Notes: generated from the letters alone by a model not told the origin. DNA of 34,353 nt from Candidatus Zipacnadia bacterium (GCA_029820995.1 JALGUG010000020.1:1-34353), one strand, 5' to 3'. Shown: positions 17,715 through 26,821, numbered from the stretch's first letter. Program-made: numbers and translations.

Positions 17715-18872
17715 ATGCCCGACGATAAGCTAACCCGCCGCGACTTTCTCGGCAAGTGTGTCCAAGGCGGGGCCTCCTTCGGCTTGATCTGCGCCGGATT
17801 GGGCCCCGCCTTCAACTTGGTCCCCGCCGCCTGGCGGCGCGTTGGGGACGTATCCGACCACCCGGCGCTGTTCGCAGTGCACAGCGAGGGCAAGGATATC
17901 CAGTGTATCCTGTGTCCCCGCATGTGCAAGGTCAAGCCCGGCGAGCGCGGATTGTGCGCCTCGCGCGAAAACGTGAACGGCGAATACCGCGTCAAGGTCT
18001 ACGGCAAGCCGGCGCAGATCCTGATTGATCCCATCGAGAAAGACCCCTTCTTCCACTATCGGCCGGGCTCCAAGACCTTGGCCCTGGGCACCCCTACCTG
18101 CAACCTCACCTGCCACTATTGCCAGTCCTGGAGCTTCGCGCAAGCGCGCCCGGAGGAAACGGACAATCAGGACCTGCCCCCCGACAAGCTCGTGGCCCAG
18201 GCCAAGAAGTATGGCCTCAAGTCCATCACCTTCACCTTCAGCGAGCCCGTTCAATGCATCGAGTACGTGATCGACACCGCGGCCCTGGCCCGGGAGCACG
18301 GCATTGACGTCACGGTCCACACGGCCGCTTATGTCAACGTCGAACCGATCAAGAAGATGTGCGAGAACCTGACCGCGGTCAACGTGGACCTCAAGGGCTT
18401 CACGGAGGAGTTCTATCGCGACATCTGCGGCGGGCAGTTGGCGCCGGTGCTCAAGGCGATCAAGGCGATCAAGGAGACCGGCGTCTGGCTGGAGCTCACG
18501 AACCTGGTGGTGCCCGACTGCAATGACAGCCCGGACATGGTCCGCAACATGTCGCGCTGGATCGTCAAGAACCTGGGCCGCGACGTCCCGCTCCACTTCG
18601 GCAAGTTCTTCCCGATGTTCAAGATGGCGAACAAGAACGGAACCCCGCTGGAGACGCTGAAGAATCTGCGCCGAATCGCGTGGTTCGAAGGGGTTCGCTA
18701 CCCGTACATCGGCAACGTGCCCGGAGAGGCCGCCGAATCGACCTATTGCCCCAAGTGCCGCGCCAAGGTCATCCACCGGGCAGGATATAATCACATCACG
18801 AACGTCGGCCTGAATCTCAAAACCGGCAAGTGCAGGTTCTGCGGATACAAGATCCCGGGAATCTGGTCCTGA
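17715..18872 (+). CDS. Tat-signal radical SAM protein, AmmeMemoRadiSam type
   Basis: The protein (385 residues) has a radical SAM core with CNLTCHYC (Cys129, Cys133, Cys136) that binds the 4Fe-4S cluster, an upstream cysteine cluster CILCPRMC...GLC (Cys64, 67, 71, 81), and C-terminal CPKC and CRFC pairs that look like a zinc ribbon or extra cluster. This layout is that of the AmmeMemoRadiSam-system radical SAM enzyme; its AMMECR1 and Memo partners are not in the window. The N-terminus contains a twin-arginine-like motif TRRDFLGK followed by a hydrophobic stretch, unusual for an enzyme needing cytoplasmic SAM. I chose the ATG at 17715, which opens this signal; a longer frame begins at 17658. 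It lies 81 bases after the TPR gene and 10 bases before the DUF362 gene. Its substrate is unknown. Confidence 0.88.
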   Translation: MPDDKLTRRDFLGKCVQGGASFGLICAGLGPAFNLVPAAWRRVGDVSDHPALFAVHSEGKDIQCILCPRMCKVKPGERGLCASRENVNGEYRVKVYGKPAQILIDPIEKDPFFHYRPGSKTLALGTPTCNLTCHYCQSWSFAQARPEETDNQDLPPDKLVAQAKKYGLKSITFTFSEPVQCIEYVIDTAALAREHGIDVTVHTAAYVNVEPIKKMCENLTAVNVDLKGFTEEFYRDICGGQLAPVLKAIKAIKETGVWLELTNLVVPDCNDSPDMVRNMSRWIVKNLGRDVPLHFGKFFPMFKMANKNGTPLETLKNLRRIAWFEGVRYPYIGNVPGEAAESTYCPKCRAKVIHRAGYNHITNVGLNLKTGKCRFCGYKIPGIWS

Positions 18873-18882
18873 GTCTAGCTCG

Positions 18883-19893
18883 ATGAACCGACGTGAATTC
18901 CTTAAAGCGACGGCCTTAATTGGTGCCGCCGGCGTGGCCGTGCCTCCCTTGAGGGCCGCGCCGCCCCTGTCGGCTCGGGGCCCCCGCGCCACGGTCGCGC
19001 TGATCCGCAACACCGGCCTGCCGCAGATTGCTGAGGCGGACCAGGCCGCCGCCATCCGACGCCTCGTGGACGTCGCCGTTTGCCAGACAGTGGGCCAGCG
19101 GCGCCCGGAAGACGCCTGGGGGAGCCTGTTCCGGCCCACTGAGACCGTCGCGATCAAGCTCAACTGCCTCGACCCCAACCTCTCGCCCAGCCCGCACGTC
19201 GTGGACGCCGTGGTGGCCGGGTTGCGGAGCGCCGGGGTGCCGCCCGAGAAAGTCATTGTCTACGACAAGGAGAACCGGGACCTGATCGGCGCCGGGTACG
19301 ACATCCGCTTCACGGGACCGGGCTATCGCTGCTATGGCACCGTGGGCGACGACCGTTGTCCCGGCTATGAGGAGAGGTTCGTCACGTTGGGCGAAGACAC
19401 TACCGTCCGCCTGAGCAAGATCGTCACCAAGCAGGCGGACGCCATCGTGAATGTTCCGGTGGTGAAGGACCACTGTTGGGCCGGGATGACCGGTGCGCTC
19501 AAGAATCACTTCGGCACCATCCATAACCCCGAGGATTTCCACAAGATTGACGGCTGCAACCCGGCTGTGGCCGACGTTTGCACCCACCCCAACATCCGCG
19601 GCAAGCAGCGCCTGGTCGTGGTGGACGCGCTCCGCATCATGTACGAGGGCGGCCCCTCCGGAAGCCCGGACATCCTGGACTACCACGGCGTGTTGGCCGC
19701 CACCGATCCCGTGGCCCTGGACGCCGAGCTGGCGCTCCTAGTGGATATCTCGCGCAAATACAAGGGGCTCAAGTCCCTACAGGAGGTGGGCCGCCCACCG
19801 AAGTACATCCAAACGGCGGCGCGGTACGGCCTGGGCGTGGGTGACACGAAGTTCATCGCGCTGCGGCAGTTCGATCTGGCCCGCTCGAGGTAA
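18883..19893 (+). CDS. Tat-signal DUF362 protein
   Basis: This 336-residue protein starts with a textbook twin-arginine signal (MNRREFLKATALIGAAG). The mature part is a DUF362 domain: VAIKLNCLDPNLSPSPHVVDAV near residue 90, then KVIVYDKENRDLIGAGY, ADAIVNVPVVKDH, GMTGALKNHFGTIHNPEDFH and DALRIMYEGGPSG, and a late LAATDPVALDAELALL. DUF362 proteins are often linked with iron-sulfur proteins, but this one lacks the 4Fe-4S ferredoxin cysteines. Its molecular function is not established. It directly follows the Tat-signal radical SAM gene, and two adjacent Tat-signal proteins suggest export of a folded, cofactor-bearing pair. The gene is convergent with the HD-GYP gene, and I see no strong terminator in the 99 bases between the two stops. 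Confidence 0.88.
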   Translation: MNRREFLKATALIGAAGVAVPPLRAAPPLSARGPRATVALIRNTGLPQIAEADQAAAIRRLVDVAVCQTVGQRRPEDAWGSLFRPTETVAIKLNCLDPNLSPSPHVVDAVVAGLRSAGVPPEKVIVYDKENRDLIGAGYDIRFTGPGYRCYGTVGDDRCPGYEERFVTLGEDTTVRLSKIVTKQADAIVNVPVVKDHCWAGMTGALKNHFGTIHNPEDFHKIDGCNPAVADVCTHPNIRGKQRLVVVDALRIMYEGGPSGSPDILDYHGVLAATDPVALDAELALLVDISRKYKGLKSLQEVGRPPKYIQTAARYGLGVGDTKFIALRQFDLARSR

Positions 19894-19992
19894 TTCCTCG
19901 TTGTACCACTACCCCCCGGCCCATTTGACCTTGGCGACCGGCGATTCCGACCCGCGCGCGCCTGCTCGATGTGGGGAAGTATCGCCCTCACA

Positions 19993-21063
19993 CTAGCGGC
20001 TGTCCAACATCTTGAGGAAGACATCTACGACTCGCGGGTCCCAGTGGCGCCCGCGCCCCTCGCGGAGCAGGTCCCGGGCCACGGTGTCGGGCAGAGCGGG
20101 ACGATAAGCGCGATCGGAGGTCATGGCATCATAGGCGTCGGCAACAGCGATAATCCGCGCCGGGAGGGGGATCTCCTCGCCCTGGAGCCCTTTGGGATAG
20201 CCGCTCCCGTCCCAGCGTTCATGATGGAAGTACACCGAGGGGACAATGGGCGCCAGGCGCTTGACGGGCCGGATGATGTCTCGCGAGGCGACCGGGTGCC
20301 GCCGCAACTCCGCGATCTCCTCTTCGGTTAGCTCGCCCTTCTTGTTCAGCACCTCTTCCCGCACGGCGAACTTGCCCACGTCATGGAGCAGCGCAGCGTG
20401 TTCGAGCAGCTTGATCTCGCGCGATCCGAGGTTGATTCTCTGGGCCACGGCGACGGAGAGGTTGCGGACCGAAGTGCTGTGGTTCTTGAGGTACGGATCG
20501 CGGCTCTCCATCACCCGCACGAGTGTTTCGATGACTTCGACGCTCCCGGCCAGATCGCGAACTTGCCAGCAACGCTCCACAGCTCGGTCAATCGCGGCAA
20601 CGAGGTCCACCGTGCTGAAGGGCTTTACGAGGAAGTCGTACGCTCCCCGCTTCATGAATTCCACGGCGGTCTCCGCGGTCGAGTAGCCCGTAATGATCAT
20701 GACCGTGGGGTCGTCATCCCACAGCGCGCGGGTGTAGTTGAGCACATCGTCGCCGCCCAGGATCGGCATGTTCAGGTCCAATAAAATCAGGTCGAACTGC
20801 CGCTTCTCGATGGCGTCAATGGCTTCCTGACCGTCCGAGGCGCGGGCAATCTGACGTAGCCCGCAGCTCCGAGCAACGTCCTCTAAGAAGTCGGCGACGA
20901 AGAGCTCGTCGTCCACGATGAGTACCGATAGCTCGGACCGGCGCTCGTCCTCGCGCACACTGCGCGCTAACCGAGCGCGCAGCGCGCCGGTGAGGTCCGC
21001 GGTCGGACCCCCCGCGGACGTCGTGCCCGCCATGCTCCACAAGCCTTCACTAGCATCAGGCAT
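19993..21063 (-). CDS. Response regulator with HD-GYP c-di-GMP phosphodiesterase domain
   Basis: The 356-residue protein has a receiver domain (about 45-165) with acidic Asp51/Asp52, phospho-acceptor Asp96 in LILLDLNMP and Lys147 in LVKPF. It is followed by an HD-GYP domain (about 178-355): HAALLHDVGK with His227/Asp228, then HHERWDGSGYPKGLQGEEIP with the GYP triad at 288-290, and RIIAVADAYDAMTSDRAYR. All key residues for hydrolysing cyclic di-GMP appear present, so the enzyme should be active and phosphorylation-controlled. Its ATG overlaps the end of the histidine kinase gene by eight bases, so the two are translationally coupled and very likely cognate. It is the last gene of the long minus-strand string. 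Confidence 0.93.
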   Translation of the reverse strand: MPDASEGLWSMAGTTSAGGPTADLTGALRARLARSVREDERRSELSVLIVDDELFVADFLEDVARSCGLRQIARASDGQEAIDAIEKRQFDLILLDLNMPILGGDDVLNYTRALWDDDPTVMIITGYSTAETAVEFMKRGAYDFLVKPFSTVDLVAAIDRAVERCWQVRDLAGSVEVIETLVRVMESRDPYLKNHSTSVRNLSVAVAQRINLGSREIKLLEHAALLHDVGKFAVREEVLNKKGELTEEEIAELRRHPVASRDIIRPVKRLAPIVPSVYFHHERWDGSGYPKGLQGEEIPLPARIIAVADAYDAMTSDRAYRPALPDTVARDLLREGRGRHWDPRVVDVFLKMLDSR

Positions 21064-22696
21064 TGCGTCGAGTCTCCGTTGGTGGCTCCAGTGGCAGCGT
21101 CAGGGCGAAGACGCACCCCTGCCCGGGCGAGCTGTCCAGTTCGATGGTTCCACCGAGCCGAGTGGTAATCGCGCGCACCAGCGCCAAGCCCAGGCCTGCG
21201 CCCTGCGTTTTGCGGGTCAGGGAGCCGTCGGCCCGGTAGAACTTGTCGAACACGTACGGCCGGTGCTCGGCGGGTATCCCGCAGCCGTCGTCCGCGACCG
21301 TGATGCGCAGGTGACCATCGTCGGACTGCGCTGTGATGGTCGTCCGAGTCGCCCCGTCGGCGTGCTTGATCGCGTTGGCGACCAGCTCCCGGATTGCCTG
21401 CACCAGCCGGCGCGAATCCGAGCAGACCGTGATACGCCCTTCGGCCTGCACGTCCAGCCTAATCCCTGCGACACGTGCCTCGGCCCCCATGTCCTGCGCC
21501 ACCTGGTACAGCAGGGCCGTCGCATCGAACTCTTCCAGGGAGACGTCCAGGGTTCCTGCCTGCACCTTGGCCATATCCAGAATGTCGCCGGTGAGACTGA
21601 CCAGTCGGTCGGTATTGCGCGCGATAGCTTCCAGCGTCTCGCGAGTCTCTTCCCAGCTCGCCTCGTCCATCTCGCTCTGCAGCAACAGCTCCACGTAGCC
21701 GCGCACCGAAGCCAGCGGCGTACGCAGCTCGTGGGACACCGTGGTCAGGAACTCCGATCGGACCCGCTCCAATTCGTGCTCCCGCGTCATATCCTGAAAG
21801 GCCTGTACGGCACCCAGCACCTCGCCGTCTTCGCTGCGGAACACCGAACTGGTCAGTCGCACTGGCACGGTCCGCCCGTCAGCCCGCTGCACGAAGGCCT
21901 CCAGTCCCGAGAACTCCTGCCCCGTCAACAGCGTCTCCGCTAGACGGTCGGCGGCCTCCGCGTCAATCAGCACATTCCACGGCCGGCCCTCGACCTCGGC
22001 ACGAGTGTAGCCGGTGATCTGCTCGGCCGCACGGTTCACGTACATGATCGTCCCGTCCTGATCCACCGTGACTACGCCGTCGCCCAGGCTCTCGAGGGTC
22101 GCCCGGATCCGGCTGCTGACCGCCCCCAGCTCCTCATTGCTGCGACGCAGTTCTGCCGTCGCTGCGTCTACACGCCGCTGCAGCTCGGCCTCATGCTGCT
22201 GGAGGTCCGCCAGCAAGCGGCGGTTCTCAAGTTTCAGCCGTCGTTTCGTGAGCGCATTCCGTACCGTCTGCACTACTGCCTGCACTCGGAAGGGCTTGCG
22301 GATATAGTCGAACACTCCGTGGTGCAGCGCTTCGATGGCTGAGCCGGTGGTCGCATACCCGGTGATGATGATGATCTCGGTGTCGTCACGCAGGGCGCGC
22401 GCTTGTCGTAGGACCTCTTCCCCCCGAAGGTCGGGCAAGTCAAGATCCAGCAGTATGGCCGCATAGTCCGTCTCCTGGACAGCCCGCAAGGCCTCCTGGC
22501 CCCGTGTGGCCAGGTCCAGGGGATGCCCCACTGCCTCCAGCGCCTCGGCTAGCAGCCGGAGAATCGGCTCCTCGTCATCCACAATTAGGATGGGGGGGGC
22601 GAGTAGCTCCACACCACGCTCGTTCGGCATCTCTGCCGCCGGTTTCCGACCACGACCGCTCCCGCCGGTCGTGGACACGGCGTTTACCGAAGGCAT
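21056..22696 (-). CDS. Receiver-PAS sensor histidine kinase
   Basis: The 546-residue soluble kinase has, in order, a receiver domain (about 34-150; Asp40/Asp41, phospho-acceptor Asp84 in ILLDLDLPD, Lys134 in IRKPF), a coiled-coil linker (about 150-192), a PAS domain (about 193-305; GDGVVTVDQDG, NRAAEQITGYTRAEVEGR), a HisKA domain with His322 in TVSHELRTPLAS, and an ATPase domain with the N box ELVANAIKHA, DDGCGIP and GAGLGLALV. No transmembrane helix or signal peptide is seen, so it acts in the cytoplasm and its receiver is probably an input from another kinase. Its start directly abuts the stop of the upstream membrane-protein gene and its end overlaps the HD-GYP regulator gene. Confidence 0.93.
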   Translation of the reverse strand: MPSVNAVSTTGGSGRGRKPAAEMPNERGVELLAPPILIVDDEEPILRLLAEALEAVGHPLDLATRGQEALRAVQETDYAAILLDLDLPDLRGEEVLRQARALRDDTEIIIITGYATTGSAIEALHHGVFDYIRKPFRVQAVVQTVRNALTKRRLKLENRRLLADLQQHEAELQRRVDAATAELRRSNEELGAVSSRIRATLESLGDGVVTVDQDGTIMYVNRAAEQITGYTRAEVEGRPWNVLIDAEAADRLAETLLTGQEFSGLEAFVQRADGRTVPVRLTSSVFRSEDGEVLGAVQAFQDMTREHELERVRSEFLTTVSHELRTPLASVRGYVELLLQSEMDEASWEETRETLEAIARNTDRLVSLTGDILDMAKVQAGTLDVSLEEFDATALLYQVAQDMGAEARVAGIRLDVQAEGRITVCSDSRRLVQAIRELVANAIKHADGATRTTITAQSDDGHLRITVADDGCGIPAEHRPYVFDKFYRADGSLTRKTQGAGLGLALVRAITTRLGGTIELDSSPGQGCVFALTLPLEPPTETRRNA

Positions 22697-23377
22697 CTAG
22701 TGCATCAGTCCCAGCCAGTCGCGTAGTAGAAACTGCATCCGTCCGATGAGCAACGACACTCGCGCCATGACAGTGTTCCCGAACCCGGCCCCGAAGGCAA
22801 TCATCAGAAACCAGATGCCAATGCGCGAAGTGACCCCCAGCGCGCCCTTGTGCTCTTTGGAGAAGTAGAAGTAGCTCAACACGCAGAGCACGCCCACGAT
22901 CAGAATAAGATTATTCACCGAGGCGAGCGCATCGTACCCGCCGCTTGCTGTCCGCTCGTAGAGCGGCAGCATGGTACCTTTGAGCTGCATCAGGACTTTC
23001 GCCTGCACCACCGCAGGGATCGCCGCACCCGCGCCCAAGCCGATGATCAGCGCGATCGGCCAGCGCGAGAGCCAGGCGATGCGAGGCACGAAGCGCGAGA
23101 ACATGAGCAGCCCCAGGATGGTCGGCGGAATGGTCGTTAGCAGCACCAGCCAGTACGGCAATCCCAGGCTGTTCTCCTCGCTCGGCTCAAAGATCGGTTG
23201 CCAGACGAGCGGATATACCCCCTGCCAGAACGCAATTGTGATGAAATACCCCGCCGACGTCCCGACAAACACATGTTCCACGAACTTATAGACCGGATTG
23301 TCGCGGTACAGAAAACTATAGATTCCCAGCGTCAAGAATGCCGCGACCCACACACCAACGTCTCGGCTGACATCCAT
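22697..23377 (-). CDS. Multi-pass membrane protein of the MutL/DUF6754 cluster
   Basis: A 226-residue protein with about six hydrophobic helices: near 8-25, 40-55, 74-95, 105-125, 155-172 and 184-205. A short loop carries FVEHVFVGTSAGYF. No enzymatic motif is visible and I do not recognise a named family. The ATG at 23377 has GAGG about nine bases upstream and the gene begins five bases after the stop of the 288-residue gene, so the two are coupled. Its end directly abuts the histidine kinase gene. The position as the last of several small membrane proteins suggests a subunit of a membrane complex. Confidence 0.75.
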   Translation of the reverse strand: MDVSRDVGVWVAAFLTLGIYSFLYRDNPVYKFVEHVFVGTSAGYFITIAFWQGVYPLVWQPIFEPSEENSLGLPYWLVLLTTIPPTILGLLMFSRFVPRIAWLSRWPIALIIGLGAGAAIPAVVQAKVLMQLKGTMLPLYERTASGGYDALASVNNLILIVGVLCVLSYFYFSKEHKGALGVTSRIGIWFLMIAFGAGFGNTVMARVSLLIGRMQFLLRDWLGLMH

Positions 23378-23382
23378 GCTGC

Positions 23383-24249
23383 TTACCTCGCCCGCCGACG
23401 CCGTTCCGCGCGGCGCATAGCTAGATATGCCACATTTCCCAGCAGGACAAACACGACGATGGCAAGATGTGCGGTGGATTGAGGGTCCATCCCCCGTGTC
23501 GCCACCGCCGGCTTCCTGATAAGCTGTTCGTATTCCGCCGCGCCCTTGAGGCCCCCAATAAGCCCCACGAGCTGCTTGGTCTGCAGGTACGGGTAGTAAT
23601 CAATGATCATCACGGCAGTGACGCCCGTGCCGACCTTCTGCTGGAACCGTGCGCCTGCAAACCCGATCCAGAGGTCCGGCGACGAACTGGAGGCCAAGTC
23701 CACCACTAGCGCGATATCCTCATAGTTGCGCACTCCCGCCATCACGGACAGGCTACGGGTCGCGCGCCCGATGTAGTCCCGGGGAAACACTTGATAGATG
23801 TCCGTGCCCATCCCCAAGACGACCGCACTCCAACCCGGCTTGTAGCCCAGATTCACGTAGTCCTGGCCCGAATGCTTGTCATACTGGGGCGCGACTTCGG
23901 CCAGGGCGTTCTCTGCCATGACGGGTCCGTCAGCGGTCAGGGTCATGGCCAGCACCCGCAGGTTCCGGGAGAAGCAATGATGTAGCACGGCCACCGCCAT
24001 GGGCTGCAGCTCGGGCATGGCCGAGGGACCATAATCAAAGGCGACCATGACTACCGAGCGCTCGGGCAGGGCCTCGATGAAGTTGTACAGGTCCCGGGTG
24101 CGCCGTCCGACCAGCACCGGCAGGTTCAGCCGAATGAGCAGGGGCACAATTACCGCCACGGCGATCACGATGAACAGGTAGCGCCGGTCAATGTGGCCCA
24201 TGCGCTCCCAGAAGCTGCGCTGATCGCCCGAAGGAGGAGAGGTCGCCAT
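23383..24249 (-). CDS. Membrane-anchored protein with large extracytoplasmic or lumenal domain
   Basis: A 288-residue protein with one transmembrane helix near the N-terminus (about 24-42, YLFIVIAVAVIVPLLI) and another near the C-terminus (HLAIVVFVLLGNVAYLAM), with a globular domain of about 215 residues between them. That domain contains LPERSVVMVAFDYGPSAMPEL, an alternating beta-alpha pattern (LGYKPGWSAVVLGMGTDIYQVF) and DLWIGFAGARFQQKVGTGV. I recognise no named family. The ATG at 24249 shares one base with the TAA of the upstream gene (TAATG), a typical coupling signal; a longer frame to 24384 would overlap that gene by 135 bases and is unlikely. The domain could bind a ligand, but nothing shows which. 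Confidence 0.75.
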   Translation of the reverse strand: MATSPPSGDQRSFWERMGHIDRRYLFIVIAVAVIVPLLIRLNLPVLVGRRTRDLYNFIEALPERSVVMVAFDYGPSAMPELQPMAVAVLHHCFSRNLRVLAMTLTADGPVMAENALAEVAPQYDKHSGQDYVNLGYKPGWSAVVLGMGTDIYQVFPRDYIGRATRSLSVMAGVRNYEDIALVVDLASSSSPDLWIGFAGARFQQKVGTGVTAVMIIDYYPYLQTKQLVGLIGGLKGAAEYEQLIRKPAVATRGMDPQSTAHLAIVVFVLLGNVAYLAMRRAERRRRAR

Positions 24250-24878
24250 TACGTCTCCTGCTCCCCGCCGAAATAGCTCCGCTCGATGCCCAGGATAATC
24301 CGCAGCGAAGTCGCGATGGCGCCCAGGGCGACCCCGAACAGGATCCCCCGCTTCGCCGCGGTGCTCGGGACGCTGAAGATCCACTCCGCGGCGTCGCCCA
24401 GCAGCCCGTGGAGCGCCGCCCCGATAGGCACGCGCCCGATCATCACGATGATTGCAGTCAGCAGCAACAACGTGGCCTCCGGTGTCCGCGCCCGGAAGGT
24501 GCGGTAGGCCGCCGACGCGATGAAGAAGGCCAGCATAGAGAACATCGTCGCTTCCAGCGGAATCTCAACGTACTGAAACACCCAGTACGCCGGCTGGCCG
24601 GGCTCCACCTTGCGCCATAGGCCCAGAAACGACATGGCGGCCAGGGATGCCAGCGTCACCACGCTGTAGAACCAGCCCTCGCGCTTGCGGCCCACGCGAT
24701 CCAGATGAGTCTTCAGCAAGCTGCCGATGCCCAGCACCAGAGCAAAGGACCCGATGATCCGGCTCCAGCGCAAGGCAATGTCATAGGCCTTGACACCCAC
24801 CTCGTGCGGCACGAAGAACTGTACGAACATGAAGGTGCCTGCGATGAAGGTGATCGCCAGAGGAATCCGTAGCCGCAT
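24249..24878 (-). CDS. Multi-pass membrane protein of the MutL/DUF6754 cluster
   Basis: A 209-residue integral membrane protein with about six helices (for example LAITFIAGTFMFVQFFVP, IIGSFALVLGIGSLL, VVTLASLAAMSFLGLW and ATLLLLTAIIVMIG). It begins without a cleavable signal. A basic loop (KTHLDRVGRKREG) follows the second helix and probably faces the cytoplasm. I see no catalytic motif and no named family. The ATG at 24878 has GAGG about eight bases upstream, and 23 bases separate it from the DUF6754-like gene. It shares its stop region with the next gene (TAATG). Confidence 0.75.
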   Translation of the reverse strand: MRLRIPLAITFIAGTFMFVQFFVPHEVGVKAYDIALRWSRIIGSFALVLGIGSLLKTHLDRVGRKREGWFYSVVTLASLAAMSFLGLWRKVEPGQPAYWVFQYVEIPLEATMFSMLAFFIASAAYRTFRARTPEATLLLLTAIIVMIGRVPIGAALHGLLGDAAEWIFSVPSTAAKRGILFGVALGAIATSLRIILGIERSYFGGEQET

Positions 24879-24901
24879 GATCTTGCCTCAAGCCGGCGCG
24901 C

Positions 24902-26821
24902 TCATAGCGCCGAAAACCAGGTCACAAAGGCCGTCCAGCCGAACGTCGCGGCCAGAACGCCGATGACAATAACGAGGCCGATGGCCAGCTTGCCGATGTC
25001 CTGGCCCTTCAGGGTGCCCAGCAGGACCGGCTCGCGCGACAGATAGGCCGAGGCGGCGTAAAGCTCCTCGCCCATCAGCGTGTAGTCGCAGGCCGTGATG
25101 AAGAACGGGAGCTGGGTATCCGCATCGGTCCCCGCGATCTGGATGGACCCCGCGGCAGCGCCCGTCTCGGCCAGAATGAGCGACTCCGCATAGAAATAGC
25201 CCATGTAGAAATTGGTGGCCGGCCGCTCCCGCATCATCAGACCCGACACCGCGGCAACATAGCCGAACTGCGAATCGGTGACGTAGAACACGTTGTCCGG
25301 ATTGTACGCCTCCATCTTCCCGGCGTCCAGGTAGGCTTCGCGGACGATCTCACGCTCGGCGGCCATCACCAGCGCGTCGTTGCAGGGCACGAGCAGCGGC
25401 GTCTCGTATTCGGCCGTGCGCCGGGCGATGCGCCCCAGAATGATCATCGAGGCGATGGTGGAGATATCGCTGACGCCCGTGAGGCCCGAGACGTACAGAA
25501 TCGGGCGTCCCATCTCCGTGGCGCGCCCGATAGCATCGTCCACCGCCTCCAGACCCGCGATGGGCCGCACGTACAGCTCCCGACCGCGCCGGACGAGCGT
25601 CAGGCAAACCAGCACGATCACGCTGAACAGGAGCGACACGGTCAGGACATTGATCCGGTCGGTGTTGAACCACTGGCCCGAAGCTGCAGCCGAGGCTGTG
25701 GGCAGCTTGGCCGCCAGCTCAGCCGGTAGCTCCGGGGGGAGGATCTTCTCGTTGCTCAGGTACGCTCCCGTGACAAAGACCTGGTCCTCACTCGGTGCCA
25801 GGGCTGAGACCTTATAGTGGTACGGCCGCTTGTTCTCCGGAACCTTGTCCGTGATCTCCTGCACTCCGGGGCCCAGCATCAGCGTGTGTGCCTCGTATGG
25901 CCCCTCGCGCTGCTCAGCGCGCCATAGCACGTAGCCGGCTACGGCCTCCCCCGTGCCGTCATCGCCGGCGGACTTCTGCCACGTGAGCTTGATCTGTTTG
26001 CCCTGGTCGTTGGGCGCGTCTTCGGCCGCCAAGCCGGTGGGCTGGGGCAGCTCTGCAGAGCGCCTCAGCTTGACGGCGAGCCGCCGGGACGGGTTGTCTC
26101 TGGCCTCGGCTTCGGCGTGCGCCAGCACGGCCTCCGCACCGGCCACGAGCAGCGGAGCCGGTGCCCCACCTTCCTCCAGGTACTCCGCCTGCTGGAAGAT
26201 CTTTGCCTCAGCCGGCGCAATCGCGCTGACGGCGAACTCGTAGCTCACGTCATTCTCGGGCACCGAGACCACGGCCTGCTCGGCCCCGGGCGGCAGCAGG
26301 CCGCTTGCGGCCTTGTACTGGCCCGGTCCCGGGGGCGAGCGCCAGACTACATACCCGGCAACACGCTCTCCGCTGTCGTCATCGGCCGCCGACTTGTGCC
26401 ACGCCACGGCCACCTTCCCCCCGGCGTCATCGGGCACATCCTGTGCCGTCACGCCGGTAGGCTGAGGCAGGCGCAGTGATTCGGTGAGCGCCACGGAGGG
26501 AGCTATGGCGGGGCCCTTGCAGCCTGTCAGCAGCACCGGGACCAGCAGGAGCAGCGCCAGTACCGCTGCGACGGCTGTCCCTGCGGCGGCGCCGACGGGG
26601 CCTGGAGGGGCCGAGTACCAGTGCGGCTCGGCGGGCCGGGTCGCGTGAAGTATCCGGCCCGCGAAAACCGCAGGGCGATGGGCCGGATAGGGCTGCTGCC
26701 CAACGTCTCGTGTCCGGCCCCTCCGCGCACAGCGTCGCACCAGTACGAGGCCCGCATGATTGCGGGCTTGAACGCGTCCCACCTGCGCGTCAGCGGCGAT
26801 CAAGTCGCTACTCCTCCACAA
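24902..26821 (-). CDS. Fibronectin type III / DUF6754-like membrane protein
   Basis: The frame encodes 639 residues. After an odd hydrophilic N-terminus (1-77) comes a hydrophobic segment ending in LLTGC (Cys101), which looks like a lipoprotein signal or an anchor. Two tandem fibronectin type III repeats follow (about 117-205 and 265-350), each starting LPQPTG and containing AGYVVWRS or AGYVLWRA. A transmembrane helix lies at about 405-425, then a conserved domain of about 200 residues (GRPILYVSGLTGVSDISTI, FYVTDSQFGYVAAV) and a final helix at the C-terminus. The C-terminal part resembles proteins annotated as DUF6754. The ATG at 26821 overlaps the upstream gene by 14 bases; no ATG, GTG or TTG occurs close before the hydrophobic segment, so the true start is unclear. 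It probably forms the scaffold of the membrane cluster. Confidence 0.8.
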   Translation of the reverse strand: MWRSSDLIAADAQVGRVQARNHAGLVLVRRCARRGRTRDVGQQPYPAHRPAVFAGRILHATRPAEPHWYSAPPGPVGAAAGTAVAAVLALLLLVPVLLTGCKGPAIAPSVALTESLRLPQPTGVTAQDVPDDAGGKVAVAWHKSAADDDSGERVAGYVVWRSPPGPGQYKAASGLLPPGAEQAVVSVPENDVSYEFAVSAIAPAEAKIFQQAEYLEEGGAPAPLLVAGAEAVLAHAEAEARDNPSRRLAVKLRRSAELPQPTGLAAEDAPNDQGKQIKLTWQKSAGDDGTGEAVAGYVLWRAEQREGPYEAHTLMLGPGVQEITDKVPENKRPYHYKVSALAPSEDQVFVTGAYLSNEKILPPELPAELAAKLPTASAAASGQWFNTDRINVLTVSLLFSVIVLVCLTLVRRGRELYVRPIAGLEAVDDAIGRATEMGRPILYVSGLTGVSDISTIASMIILGRIARRTAEYETPLLVPCNDALVMAAEREIVREAYLDAGKMEAYNPDNVFYVTDSQFGYVAAVSGLMMRERPATNFYMGYFYAESLILAETGAAAGSIQIAGTDADTQLPFFITACDYTLMGEELYAASAYLSREPVLLGTLKGQDIGKLAIGLVIVIGVLAATFGWTAFVTWFSAL

